DNA of 64,000 nt, taken from assembly GCA_045560765.1 (NCBI GenBank), contig JBJKZD010000006.1, forward strand, positions 112,619-176,618. Direction: 5' to 3'. The notes under the pieces were generated by a model that ran no database searches, was not told where the DNA came from, and saw only the letters and a list, made by a program, of their open reading frames with translations. Position 1 is the first letter of the stretch. The number at the start of each line of letters is the position of its first letter. Source of the DNA: UBA9926 sp913064795. GTDB taxonomy: Bacteria > Pseudomonadota > Gammaproteobacteria > Pseudomonadales > Azotimanducaceae. Both the position numbers and the translations under genes were made by a program. This document shows, piece by piece, positions 45,279-55,024 of the stretch.

Positions 45279-46762
45279 CCTTTTACCTCCAACTGCCGAT
45301 ACTCTGAATCCAACTTTTTCGTTTGTTTCTTAGAGACCCCGCCCAGAGCATTCAGCGCGTGGCGAATGCGCGCACGGGTCATATCAGGCCCTAACACAAC
45401 CATCGAATCGAAAAGTGGCGGTGCCACTGGCTGACCGCTGACTGCGATGAACAATGGGGCTAGAAAGTCTCGAATTTTAAGTTCCATATTCTCGGCCAAT
45501 TGACGCAGCCCGGCCTGTAGAACAGGGCTTTTCCAATCTCCAGCCCGTTCAAGGTGCCAAAGACTGTACTGCAGCACTTTGATCGTCTCGGCAGGTTCCG
45601 TTTTGAGCTTCTCAAAGCTGTCTGCATCAAGCCTCGGCATGCCCTCTAGGAAGAAACTGGTGATCGGCGCAAGATCGCTGAACACTTCGATGCGCTCCTT
45701 GATTAATGGAATCACTGCGAGCAGACGTTCTCGATTTAACGCCCAATCTTGAAGTCGATCCGCGAGTGCACCATCATCCAGATTCTCACGCAACCAACGG
45801 CCGTTTAGCCACTTGAGTTTTTCAACATCGAAAACCGGTGCACCAAGGCTCATCCGATCGACATCAAAACTCTCGACCATCTCAGCCAAAGAAAATTTCT
45901 CTTCCCCTGACGGCAAACTCCAACCCAGAAGCCCCAGGTAATTTATCAGCGCCTCGGGCATAAAACCCATGTCCCGGTAAAACTGAATGCTCGTTGGATT
46001 TTTGCGCTTACTCAATTTGCTCTTATCGGGGTTACGTAAAAGCGGCAGATGAATCAGCTCTGGCATAGGCCAGCCCAAGTATTCAAAGAGTAATTGGTGC
46101 TTCGGAGCCGAGTTAATCCACTCTTCTCCACGAATAATATGGGTTATGCCCATAAGATGATCATCCACGACCACTGCCATGTGATATGTCGGGAACCCAT
46201 CCGCTTTCTGCAGGACCTGCATATCAATTTGCGCGTACTCTATCTCAATGGCCCCGCGCAGCCGGTCATGAACAGTGCAGATCCCTGATTCTGGCACTTT
46301 CATTCGCACAACAAATGGCACTTTCTGGGCAAGCCGCTCGTTAACATCGCTCGCGCTCAAGTGACAACACGTACCGTCATAACGCGTGGTTTCCCCTGCG
46401 GCAACCTGCGCTTTGCGCATAGCATCGAGCTTTTCTGTATCACAAAAACAATGAAACGCATGACCCGCCTCAAGGAGCTTGTCGATGGATGTTTGATAGC
46501 GCTCAAGACGTTCGCTTTGCCGATAAGGCCCATGAGGCCCACCCAAATCGGGACCCTCATCCCAGGTCAACCCCAGCCAAGTCAGGGAATCAATGATCGC
46601 TTGTTCTGAAGCTTTCGTGCTTCGAGCGACGTCAGTATCCTCTACCCGCAATACAAACTCACCCCCTTGCTGCTTTGCAAAGCAGTAACTAAACAGCGCC
46701 ATATAAGCTGTTCCTACATGCGGGTCACCTGTCGGTGATGGCGCAACGCGTGTTCTGACCAT
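45275..46762 (-). CDS. gltX: Glutamyl-tRNA synthetase
   Basis: 495 residues from ATG 46762 (MVRTRVAPSPTG); a longer frame to 46867 would add a 35-residue tail foreign to the family. Class I synthetase: the HIGH-type motif lies in SPTGDPHVGTAY, the KMSKS-type motif is KLSKRK in NPDKSKLSKRKNP, and the C-terminal helical anticodon-binding domain follows. The Cys/His zinc-like segment FCDTEKLD...CCHLS is present in part. Charges tRNA-Glu in the cytoplasm. Divergent from dusA with a 122-base shared promoter region. Confidence 0.97.
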   Translation of the reverse strand: MVRTRVAPSPTGDPHVGTAYMALFSYCFAKQQGGEFVLRVEDTDVARSTKASEQAIIDSLTWLGLTWDEGPDLGGPHGPYRQSERLERYQTSIDKLLEAGHAFHCFCDTEKLDAMRKAQVAAGETTRYDGTCCHLSASDVNERLAQKVPFVVRMKVPESGICTVHDRLRGAIEIEYAQIDMQVLQKADGFPTYHMAVVVDDHLMGITHIIRGEEWINSAPKHQLLFEYLGWPMPELIHLPLLRNPDKSKLSKRKNPTSIQFYRDMGFMPEALINYLGLLGWSLPSGEEKFSLAEMVESFDVDRMSLGAPVFDVEKLKWLNGRWLRENLDDGALADRLQDWALNRERLLAVIPLIKERIEVFSDLAPITSFFLEGMPRLDADSFEKLKTEPAETIKVLQYSLWHLERAGDWKSPVLQAGLRQLAENMELKIRDFLAPLFIAVSGQPVAPPLFDSMVVLGPDMTRARIRHALNALGGVSKKQTKKLDSEYRQLEVKG

Positions 46763-46884
46763 GATGATTCTCTGTGATGATTCGGTGGTAAGCGCTTTCA
46801 ACTCATCGTACGAACACGCACCCAAGCGCATCCTCGTGCGATGAAATGGTACACTAAGTCCCTCCAAAGAAGAATTTAGAATTC

Positions 46885-47838
46885 ATGTCGCACCCTGTTC
46901 TCTCAGTCGCTCCCATGATGGGATGCACAGACCGACACTTTCGATATCTGCTCAGACTCATCAGTCCAACAGCGCTGCTCTACAGCGAAATGGTGACGAC
47001 AGGAGCGCTCTTATACAACGAGCCGTCGGACTTCTTGAGCCACCAGCAGGATGAACCGGTTGCGCTTCAACTCGGCGGCAGCGACCCTGCGGCACTCGCC
47101 GAGTGCGCGCGCCTTGCTGAACAATTTGAGTACCAGGCGGTCAATTTAAATTGTGGGTGCCCCAGCGACCGGGTCCAAACAGGAGGAATCGGGGCCTGTT
47201 TAATGGCTACACCAGAGCTTGTCGCCCAATGTTTCAACCATATGACAGAGGCCACCACCCTGCCGATCACCATAAAATCGAGAATCGGTATTGATGAGCA
47301 CGATCGCTATGAAGACTTCCACAAGTTTATCGCTCCGCTCTATACCGCTGGCTGCCGAACTTTTATCGTTCATGCCCGAGCGGCGATCCTCAAAGGCCTG
47401 TCACCCAAAGACAACCGAGAAATTCCACCCCTAAAATATGATTACGTCTATCGCATTCAGGACGAATTTCCTGATGCGACCTTCATCTTAAACGGGGGGG
47501 TCAAAACGGTTGATGATGCGCTCAAGATTCATGATCGCGTGCCTGGGTTGATGCTCGGGCGAGCCATTTACAGCGATCCCTGGTTATTGCACCGTCTCGA
47601 TCAAGCGATGTTGGGCGCGCCGGACATTGACCATGAGCAAATCGTCGCGAAGTTTCGTGACTACATGTGCCAGCAGCTGAGAAGCGGCGTAAGACTCAAA
47701 CACATGACCCGCCATTTACTCGGCTTGTATCTGGGTCAACCAGGCGCACGCGCCTATCGTAGATACCTCAGTGAACATATGTTTGAAGATGAAGCCGGCA
47801 TCGACGTCTTCGACACAGCCCAACAATTGATACATTAG
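46885..47838 (+). CDS. dusA: tRNA-dihydrouridine synthase A
   Basis: 317 residues, FMN-dependent TIM barrel reducing U20/U20a of tRNA. APMMGCTDRHFR at the N-terminus and YSEMVTTGAL are DusA signatures; the catalytic Cys lies in LNCGCPSDRVQTGG; IKSRIGIDEHD and FIVHARAAILKGLSPKDNREIPPL follow the DusA pattern (given here in part). C-terminal helical domain complete. Divergent from gltX and followed by a TerB gene 19 nt after its stop. Confidence 0.96.
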   Translation: MSHPVLSVAPMMGCTDRHFRYLLRLISPTALLYSEMVTTGALLYNEPSDFLSHQQDEPVALQLGGSDPAALAECARLAEQFEYQAVNLNCGCPSDRVQTGGIGACLMATPELVAQCFNHMTEATTLPITIKSRIGIDEHDRYEDFHKFIAPLYTAGCRTFIVHARAAILKGLSPKDNREIPPLKYDYVYRIQDEFPDATFILNGGVKTVDDALKIHDRVPGLMLGRAIYSDPWLLHRLDQAMLGAPDIDHEQIVAKFRDYMCQQLRSGVRLKHMTRHLLGLYLGQPGARAYRRYLSEHMFEDEAGIDVFDTAQQLIH

Positions 47839-47857
47839 CAACACGGAGTCGCCCAAT

Positions 47858-48316
47858 ATGATCAAATCATTAACCGCATGGTTTAACAGCGAAGTTAACG
47901 ATAACCCTAAAGACGCATCGGATCATCCACTAGAACTGGCAACCGCTGCTTTAATGATGGAGGTCGCTCGCGCCGACTTTGACCGATCCAGCGAAGAAAT
48001 TGACCTGATCCTCCAGCAACTCGCGGGACGACTGCATCTCAGCAGCTCAGAAATCAGCAACCTTGTTGCCCTTGCCGAGGAGACTTCCGAAGAGGCGCAT
48101 GATCTATATAGTTTCACTCGCATACTCAGCGACGCCTTCACCTATGGCGAGAAAAAGAAACTGGTCGTGGACCTTTGGGAAATTGCCCTGGCCGATACCA
48201 ACATCGATCCCCAGGAGGATCACATTATTCGGAGAATTGCGGGGCTTCTGAGCGTCGATCACAGTGACCTGATGCACGCCCGAGCTCAGGCCAAGGCAAA
48301 GACCGATCCATCGTAA
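47858..48316 (+). CDS. TerB family (tellurite-resistance-like) protein
   Basis: 152 residues, all helical. AALMMEVARADFDRSSEEIDLI and the second half EIALADTNIDPQEDHIIRRIAGLL are the two Asp-containing helix-loop segments of the TerB domain (cited in part), which binds metal ions in known members. Not part of a ter operon, so tellurite resistance is not implied; this stand-alone form is common in gammaproteobacteria with unknown role. GGAG precedes the ATG. Probably co-transcribed with dusA. Confidence 0.9.
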   Translation: MIKSLTAWFNSEVNDNPKDASDHPLELATAALMMEVARADFDRSSEEIDLILQQLAGRLHLSSSEISNLVALAEETSEEAHDLYSFTRILSDAFTYGEKKKLVVDLWEIALADTNIDPQEDHIIRRIAGLLSVDHSDLMHARAQAKAKTDPS

Positions 48317-48826
48317 ACCTTCCTGGCATGGTGTGTGCTGGCTTCACTGAATAAAGGGCAGCATCCCGAATTGCAGCCCGGGTTCTGAAAACACCAACCT
48401 TTGCAGCCATTAAAACACGAGGCCTTCACCCTTTTTTGAGCGAATTTTGTATCTGGGACTTTTTGTGGAGGGCTTTTTAGGTTCGGCTTTGTAGGTTGGG
48501 CTTTGTAGGATGAGCTTTGACTGTGTCGCTTTGTCTATTGGACTTTGTAGAGCGGACTTTGCACATCGGACTTTGTAGCTCGCAGCTGAAATACCCCCCG
48601 GCGAGCGTGTAAACTGAGCTCCTCACAAGTGCTCGCCCCTTGCCATTACTCAGAGGCCCTGTTCTTTGAACCGCTCCTCCAAACAACGACGAGGCATTGC
48701 CCATCAAGCCCAAAAAAGGTCGTATTGACCTCACTGAGTCTTTTTATGAGCTTGTGGGTGTTTATGGAGTAGCCCGCAGCGAATGTCTTCTCGATGCCCT
48801 TTGGAGCCCTTCAAAGATCCCAGAGC
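48317..48826. other. Gene-free stretch containing a 14-bp minisatellite
   Basis: About 510 bases between convergent genes. Its first half carries the 11-unit tandem repeat listed next. Frames that cross the repeat are not protein-like, and 14 is not a multiple of 3. Nothing else recognised in 48585-48826. Confidence 0.6.
48428..48581. repeat. Tandem repeat, 14-bp period, 11 units
   Basis: Consensus GGRCTTTGTAGNNN. The CTTT core starts exactly every 14 bases at 48431, (48445 as TTTT), 48459, 48473, 48487, 48501, 48515, 48529, 48543, 48557 and 48571. The last seven units are best conserved around CTTTG; phase never slips over 154 bases. Lies downstream of TerB and the STAS gene. Confidence 0.9.
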
Positions 48827-49354
48827 TTAAGCCACGCAACCTTTCGCAGCAGAAGACTGCGCCGGTTCCTGACCGCATTCGTTTTCTAATGCGGCGACGA
48901 GATCACAAAACTCCGCGTGATTATGATGATTGAGATCCATCAATGTTTTGTGAGCAGCCAAAACTTGGGCTCGCAGTCCTGCTTCAGAAAATTGATCGGC
49001 GACCAATTCAGCCATTTCAGACTGATCCGTGCGTTGGGATTGCAGTATCAAGAAAATTTGATGAAAACCCATGCTATCGAGCACACGATGGATATCCTCG
49101 TGGCCAAATAAAAGCGTGGGCTTAAACCCAAATTGGGATTCAGTTGTGATCGCAATTTTGGCAAGGAAGCCGAGTGCGGTGCTGTCTAGGACGCTGGCTT
49201 CACTCAGGTCGACGACGACCGATTTTAAAATATCGGTTTCTGCAAGCTGTACCAAAAACCTATTGAGGCTCGGCCCTTGGGTCACCCTCACATCACCAAC
49301 GGGTTTCAGGACGTGGCTGGCTCCAACCACCTTGTGTAGAATCTTTCCGGTCAT
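48827..49354 (-). CDS. STAS domain anti-sigma-factor antagonist with C-terminal extension
   Basis: 175 residues. STAS domain to about residue 105; the phospho-acceptor Ser58 lies in SVLDSTALGFL. A further 65 residues form a helical His/Glu-rich tail (LAAHKTLMDLNHHNHAEFCD) not usual for SpoIIAA-type proteins. ATG 49354 is preferred since AAGG is 6 nt upstream; a TTG at 49360 sits on the signal. It lies 15 nt after the PP2C gene, forming a partner-switch pair: the phosphatase dephosphorylates the antagonist, which then sequesters an anti-sigma factor or other target. No kinase gene is adjacent. Confidence 0.92.
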   Translation of the reverse strand: MTGKILHKVVGASHVLKPVGDVRVTQGPSLNRFLVQLAETDILKSVVVDLSEASVLDSTALGFLAKIAITTESQFGFKPTLLFGHEDIHRVLDSMGFHQIFLILQSQRTDQSEMAELVADQFSEAGLRAQVLAAHKTLMDLNHHNHAEFCDLVAALENECGQEPAQSSAAKGCVA

Positions 49355-49369
49355 AGACAACCTTCTTCG

Positions 49370-50500
49370 CTATCGTGACCGAAGTCCCGCAATACAAAGC
49401 ACGGACGCATCATCGGCCAATCTCTCGTCTGAATCCCCAATAAAGCGACTGAGCCAACCATCGGCCTCACCCGCGTCCTTCTCCACAAACGACAATAGCT
49501 GCGCTTCTCTTTCGACCAGCGTCTTGTTTGCAAGACCTTCGAGCACCCCATCGGTCACTATTACAAGCCTAAAATCGGGCACCAGCGTGAGCTGATGCGC
49601 ATCATAACCGCTAGAATTCAATAAACCTAGGGGTAAATTACTCGATTCTAAGAGCGATATTTCACCCTTTTGAATCAGCATCGGGTGCGGAAAGTGCCCC
49701 GCCGAAACATAACTGAGCAGACCCGTCGACCCGTCGATGACGCCCACCACGCAGGTGACGTAGTGATCGAAGGCACTCTCACAAATCGCTTGATTCAATC
49801 CCTGTATCAGTTCGCTGGGCTCTACTGCATCTGCGGGTGTCACCCCCGCGAGACTCCCACGTAAAAACTCCTGCAAAACCACAGTCACCAAAGCACTGCT
49901 TGAGCCATGACCCGACACATCCGCCAAGCAAAACAGCACCCGGTCGGCATCGATCATTTGGTAATCAATAAAATCACCGCTCAGAGTCAGGCACGGCTTC
50001 GTCTGATGGGAGAGCCTGCAATAAGGCGTAGTCAGCGATGCGCCGGGCATCATTCGGCGCTGGGTTGCCGCTCCTTGAGTTTGATCGACCTCGTATTCAG
50101 CGAGCGCCAAACTCTGAGCTTGATTCCTAACCTGCACATTGATGAAATCCGGCCACACATCAGGCGCGAGCATCGCTTCGGTCAAAACCGTCTGACCGCC
50201 TTGCTCAAAAAAGGTCTTTAGGCCGCCAGGCGCCCCCTCATCCTCATCAAATAGCACCATCTGCACGTTTGGCCAACGCGCAAAGCACGTCCACAACAGA
50301 TTACTGAAAGCCGGTGACTCTGCTCCGCCCTGGATCAGCAACAACGCAGGAGGTTTCTCCAGCCTTTCTAACCGGTCCAATGCCCTTTGCTCGACTTGTT
50401 GAATCCGAGAATCACCAGCACTTCCCTCGAGCAGCAAACGGCCAACAGTGCCGAGCGGCGCACCGGATAAAACGATAAGAATGTCTGACGGATCATCCAT
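49370..50500 (-). CDS. SpoIIE/RsbU-type PP2C phosphatase with degenerate receiver domain
   Basis: 376 residues from ATG 50500; an in-frame start at 50536 is also possible. Residues 1-125 fold like a CheY receiver (DILIVLSG, PPALLLIQGG, VQMVLFDEDE), but the phospho-Asp strand ends IQGG with no Asp, so it is probably not phosphorylated. C-terminal SpoIIE PP2C domain with metal-binding SGDFIDY, DVSGHGSSSAL, VIVTDGVLE and DDASVL. It should activate the neighbouring STAS protein. Similar receiver-phosphatase plus STAS pairs control stress or biofilm switches in Pseudomonas and Vibrio; a role here is inference. Confidence 0.92.
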   Translation of the reverse strand: MDDPSDILIVLSGAPLGTVGRLLLEGSAGDSRIQQVEQRALDRLERLEKPPALLLIQGGAESPAFSNLLWTCFARWPNVQMVLFDEDEGAPGGLKTFFEQGGQTVLTEAMLAPDVWPDFINVQVRNQAQSLALAEYEVDQTQGAATQRRMMPGASLTTPYCRLSHQTKPCLTLSGDFIDYQMIDADRVLFCLADVSGHGSSSALVTVVLQEFLRGSLAGVTPADAVEPSELIQGLNQAICESAFDHYVTCVVGVIDGSTGLLSYVSAGHFPHPMLIQKGEISLLESSNLPLGLLNSSGYDAHQLTLVPDFRLVIVTDGVLEGLANKTLVEREAQLLSFVEKDAGEADGWLSRFIGDSDERLADDASVLCIAGLRSR

Positions 50501-50965
50501 GAGGGCAAGCCTTGCACGCGAGGGCGTGTCTTGCAATCTCAGATGCCCTAAATTCCCAGATAAAGCACGTCTGCTCGATTCCCAACGAGGAGGCAGACTG
50601 TTTTACAAAGCCCGCTATGGGCCTCGAATTTTGAGCCGCATCGCGTTCAGCTGGCTCTGGGCGCATTGGCTTGATCGGGCAGCTCATCAGGATGCCGCGA
50701 ACCTAACCTCAAATCAAAGCCCATCGATCGAGGCTTCGAACTTCTTTCAACGGATAAACGCAAAAGCAATCCTGGGATGCAAAGCGCCTGCTTAACCCTG
50801 GTTGCCTTCGAAGAGATGGCGTTTTAGAGCGCGGCTTTCGGGGGCGTTTTTTTTAACTAGGCCTTTACCCAAGCGGCTTTTAAACACCACTGAGAGCAAG
50901 CAACCGCACAAGCTAAGCTGCTCGTTCAAAGCTGAGGCTTGGCGGTCGGTGAGACGATCATACGC
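50501..50965. other. Gene-free stretch, nothing recognised
   Basis: About 465 bases between the hrpA stop and the PP2C start on the same strand. No gene, RNA or clear terminator seen; a T-run at about 50848-50856 follows GGGGGCG but lacks a good stem. Confidence 0.4.
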
Positions 50966-53900
50966 TCACGAGCGCTGCGATCGCTCGAATTCGGACCAAG
51001 CCTTCTCTAGCCGTTTTTCGGAAACCGGCACCCGAGTCCCGATTGTCTGAGCAAAAAGTGAAATTCGGTATTCTTGGAGCAACCACTCAAAAGCCAAGGC
51101 CTGAGTCCGCGTCCTTGCAGGCAATAAGTTCAGTCGACTTTCAAACACGGAGAGTTTCGCGAGGTTGTCAAACTCTTTGTTCAAATTACCAGGCAACTTA
51201 TCGACCCGATAGGCAATGGCCTTCAGATAACGTGGATAAGACAACAGCCAAGGCGCGCTGGCACTCGCAACAAAGCCCGGTCTGAATAACCAAGCCAATT
51301 GCTGACGGATATCCTCCAAAGGGCGCCCCTGCTCCGGCGATGCCAGGCTTGAAAGTGAGAGTTCGATACCCGTGGCAAGCCGAAGCGCCTCTGCAAGGGC
51401 CGCACAAATTTTTTCTCCCGATTCAAAGAGTGCACCGCGACCCTCAAGCCTCGCCTTGAACGCGTCTTCATCCCGAAGATCCGGTTGTTCTTCGACTAAG
51501 GTCACTCTAAAAATAGCGTCCAAAACGTCCTGTTTGAGCCTTTGTGCATCGCCCCGGGCCGCAAATTGTAGCGCCAAGGCTGAGAGCCCAGTGAGCTGCC
51601 GTTCAAGATATCGGCGCTGATCAGAGAGCGTCAACGATACCAAGCGCGTCAGCCCCTGAATTTGCGCGCGTTCCGCCTCGGGCGCTTCATCAAAAACTTT
51701 GATATCAACATGATCGCCTTGATCCACAAGAGCAGGATAACCTTTGACCTGAATGGCGCCCTGACTAGAAGTTACTTCGGTGGGTAAATTCTGGAAATCC
51801 CACCGCTTGATCCCCGACCTGGCAATCGAATGCCGCGTCGCCTGATGAGGCCTAACGCTTTTAAATTTTTCAAACAAGAGGTCTAAGTTTCGGCCAACCT
51901 CCAAAACCTGCCCAGCGTCGTCCACCACCCGCACCAAAATCGATAAATGTTTATCCAGCGATTCCGTCTGAAAATCGGCTTCACTGACCTTCATTCCGGT
52001 CATTCGGAACAGCCGATCAGCCAGCGCCGCTCGCAAGGATCCCTGCTCGGGGTCTAACCCTTCGAGCGCCCGGCTCGCATATTCTGGCGCAGGCACAAAA
52101 TTTTTCCGGATAGATTTTGGCAAGGACTTGATCAATGCAAGACACTTCTCTGGCAATAGTCCTGGCACCAGCCAATCGAGCTTTTCCCGAGAAACTTGGT
52201 TAAGCAGCGCCAAGGGTACGTCAACGCTGACGCCATCGTCGCTACCCGCCGGATCGAACGCATAATGGAGGGGAAGCGCGTTATCTCCAACGCTGATCTC
52301 ATCTGGATACATCTCACCCGACACCTCCACCTCCCGCTGAAGCAGGTCCTCCTTCGTCAAGTGCAAGCGCTGACTGAGCGAACGATCGGCCTTAATCGCT
52401 GCAGCCAGTTCGATCTCACTGAGCACTGATTCTGGCAAGTGCTTCTCGTAAAAAGCAGTGAGCCGCTGATGATCCACCAGTAGGTCGCGCTTCCGACGCT
52501 TTGACTCCAACTGTTCAACCTCGGCAATCATCTGCGCGTTGCGCTTTAGAAACTTATGAGGACCCGCAAGCCGCTCCATCACAAGCGCTTCTTGGATAAA
52601 AATCCCCCGGGCACCGACCGCATCGAGGGTGGAATAATCTGTCTTTCGGCGTTTAACCAGAACAACACCAAAGAGACTCACTTCTTCGAAGCACAAAACT
52701 TGACCTCGATCGCTATCGAAGTAGGGCTCAAAATGCCGTCTCTTAACCAGATGGTCCGCCGCTGCCTCGACCCATTCGGGCTCAATCGAACAGACCGTTC
52801 GAGCATAAAGCCTGGAGGTCTCAACGAGAGCAGAGGCCATTAACCAGCGCGGGCCCTTTTTGAACAAGCTCGACGCAGGAAAGATATGAAAACGCCGGTT
52901 TCTCGCACCCAGATAATCACCCTTGGTGGTGCGCTCGGAGATTTGGCCCAAATACCCTGACAGCAAGGCTCGATGGATTTGCTCATAATCGCTTTCACCG
53001 CGATTGATTCGATATTTCCGCTCGCGGCAAACAAAAACCAGTTGCGTATGTATGTCTCGCCACTCGCGCATCCGCAGGTAAGACAAATAATGGGTACGGC
53101 AGTAACGTCTCAGTGCGCCCTGAGTCAATGTCTGACGCTGCTCCTCATAGGCATCCCAAAGCGCAACAAAATCCATAAAATCAGACTGGCCATGCTGCCA
53201 AGCTCGATGGGCCTCATCCGCTTTTTGCTGGGCGTCCGCCGGGCGCTCTCGCGGATCCTGGATGCTCAGGGCACTGACAATGATCAACACTTCTTTTAAG
53301 CAGCTGAACCGGTTCGCCTCAACCAGCGCCCTGGCCAGACGAAGGTCAACCGGGAACGCCGACAGATCCCGACCTGTCCGGGTCAAACGACGCGCATCGT
53401 CAGTTGCCATCAGTTCTTTAAGGAGTTGAAAACCATCCGAGATCTGGCGCTGCTCTGGCCGCTCGATAAAGGGAAACTTAGCCGGATCGCCCAGACGCAG
53501 CTGCAACATCTGGAGCAAAACGGCGGCGAGATTAGTCCGTAGTATTTCCGGGGTCGTAAATTCAGGCCGCCCATTAAAGTCATCTTCGCTGTAAAGCCTG
53601 AAACAAACCCCATCGCTGATCCGCCCGCAGCGACCCTTGCGCTGATCTGCGCTGGCGCGAGATATAGGCTCGATGGGCAAACGCTGGACCTTCGACGTCA
53701 CGCTATAACGGGAAATTCGCGCAGTGCCCGTATCAATCACATACCGGATGCCCGGCACTGTCAGCGACGTCTCTGCAACGTTGGTTGCGAGCACGACTCG
53801 GGTTTGTGTCAAAGCAGAAAACACTTTATTTTGCTCCGCGCTTGAAAGTCTTGAATACAACGGCAAGACCTCGGCGGGCACTTTCCAACGTTTGCGAAGC

Positions 53901-54829
53901 AATAATGCAACTTCGCGAATTTCACGCTCCCCGGGTAGAAAAATTAAGACGCCCCCTGGCGACCGGTGACCACGTTCCAGAGCGGCAATTTCATCGAGGG
54001 CTGACAGCAGCGCCTGATAAACCTCCTCTGGCCCCTCATCCCGGCGATCATCACGGCGCTGCTCTGATCGTGCAACCTCGACAGGGCGATATCGCACCTC
54101 CACCGGGTAAGTTCTCCCTGTGACGGAGATCACCGGTGCATCAAAGAAGTGTTCTGAGAACCGATCAACATCAATCGTTGCCGAGGTAATGATGACTTTA
54201 AGGTCCGGGCGTTTGGGTAGAATTCGTCTGATATAGCCGAGCAAAAAATCGATGTTGAGACTGCGCTCGTGCGCCTCGTCAATGATCAAGGTGTCATAGT
54301 GTTCAAGGAAGCGATCAGTCTGGGTTTCAGCCAACAAAATACCATCGGTCATGACCTTGATCAGAGTCTTCTCCGACGTGCGATCTCCAAATCGAATCTG
54401 AAATCCCACTTCCTCACCAAGATCGACCCCCATCTCATCCGACAACCGCTGGGCGACCGACCGGGCAGCCACCCGTCTGGGCTGGGTGTGCCCGATGAGG
54501 CCCTGCACACCTCGCCCTAACTCCAAACAAATCTTAGGAAGCTGAGTCGTTTTCCCCGAGCCCGTTTCGCCGGCAACAATAATCACTTGATGTTGGGCAA
54601 TGGCGGCTTTGAGGTCATCAAGCCGGGCGACAACCGGCAGGGTTTCTGGATACTGAATTTTGGGGGCAAGACTGCGACGACTGGAAGCCAGGGCCCTGGA
54701 TCGGGCCAAGCGTTTTTCGAACTGCTTCGAAGCCTTACTGTCTCCAGCAAGTTTGCGCAGCGCAAAACGGTCCCGGATCATGCATTCGCCCAGGCGTTGT
54801 TCCAGTTTTGCTTTCGATTGAGAGGCCAT
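50966..54829 (-). CDS. hrpA: ATP-dependent RNA helicase HrpA
   Basis: 1287 residues, the usual length for gammaproteobacterial HrpA. DEAH-box motifs: Walker A GETGSGKTTQLP (about residue 90), DEAH in DEAHERSLN, SAT, and motif VI QRKGRCGRISDG; then the HA2 winged-helix region, OB fold and the long C-terminal DUF3418 region. Roles in translation (stalled ribosome splitting) and mRNA processing are known for the family. Monocistronic; starts at ATG 54829 with GTGAAAG upstream. Confidence 0.97.
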   Translation of the reverse strand: MASQSKAKLEQRLGECMIRDRFALRKLAGDSKASKQFEKRLARSRALASSRRSLAPKIQYPETLPVVARLDDLKAAIAQHQVIIVAGETGSGKTTQLPKICLELGRGVQGLIGHTQPRRVAARSVAQRLSDEMGVDLGEEVGFQIRFGDRTSEKTLIKVMTDGILLAETQTDRFLEHYDTLIIDEAHERSLNIDFLLGYIRRILPKRPDLKVIITSATIDVDRFSEHFFDAPVISVTGRTYPVEVRYRPVEVARSEQRRDDRRDEGPEEVYQALLSALDEIAALERGHRSPGGVLIFLPGEREIREVALLLRKRWKVPAEVLPLYSRLSSAEQNKVFSALTQTRVVLATNVAETSLTVPGIRYVIDTGTARISRYSVTSKVQRLPIEPISRASADQRKGRCGRISDGVCFRLYSEDDFNGRPEFTTPEILRTNLAAVLLQMLQLRLGDPAKFPFIERPEQRQISDGFQLLKELMATDDARRLTRTGRDLSAFPVDLRLARALVEANRFSCLKEVLIIVSALSIQDPRERPADAQQKADEAHRAWQHGQSDFMDFVALWDAYEEQRQTLTQGALRRYCRTHYLSYLRMREWRDIHTQLVFVCRERKYRINRGESDYEQIHRALLSGYLGQISERTTKGDYLGARNRRFHIFPASSLFKKGPRWLMASALVETSRLYARTVCSIEPEWVEAAADHLVKRRHFEPYFDSDRGQVLCFEEVSLFGVVLVKRRKTDYSTLDAVGARGIFIQEALVMERLAGPHKFLKRNAQMIAEVEQLESKRRKRDLLVDHQRLTAFYEKHLPESVLSEIELAAAIKADRSLSQRLHLTKEDLLQREVEVSGEMYPDEISVGDNALPLHYAFDPAGSDDGVSVDVPLALLNQVSREKLDWLVPGLLPEKCLALIKSLPKSIRKNFVPAPEYASRALEGLDPEQGSLRAALADRLFRMTGMKVSEADFQTESLDKHLSILVRVVDDAGQVLEVGRNLDLLFEKFKSVRPHQATRHSIARSGIKRWDFQNLPTEVTSSQGAIQVKGYPALVDQGDHVDIKVFDEAPEAERAQIQGLTRLVSLTLSDQRRYLERQLTGLSALALQFAARGDAQRLKQDVLDAIFRVTLVEEQPDLRDEDAFKARLEGRGALFESGEKICAALAEALRLATGIELSLSSLASPEQGRPLEDIRQQLAWLFRPGFVASASAPWLLSYPRYLKAIAYRVDKLPGNLNKEFDNLAKLSVFESRLNLLPARTRTQALAFEWLLQEYRISLFAQTIGTRVPVSEKRLEKAWSEFERSQRS

Positions 54830-55024
54830 GATCTTTCACTATAGCGCCTAACGCACTCGCCGCCACTTCAACATCAGCACCCTGTCGTCTGCGCTCGAGC
54901 ACTGCTGTAAATTTGGATTATTTCGGTCCACACCGAGTGTTGCGCCTCAAAGGCCGTCCTTGGTGGATGCCCAAAGCAAGCCAGTGAACCGCGGCCCTCG
55001 GATCAGTTGAAGCGTGACTCCAAC

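Noticed and set aside
47858..48316. Tellurite-resistance operon
   Set aside because: Only a single TerB-domain gene is present; no terZ, terC, terD or terE neighbours.
48428..48581. CRISPR array
   Set aside because: Units are 14 bp and directly abutting, without conserved repeats of 23-47 bp and unique spacers; no cas genes.
48477..48734. 85-codon minus-strand frame across the minisatellite
   Set aside because: The 14-bp period is out of phase with codons and the product has no protein-like pattern.
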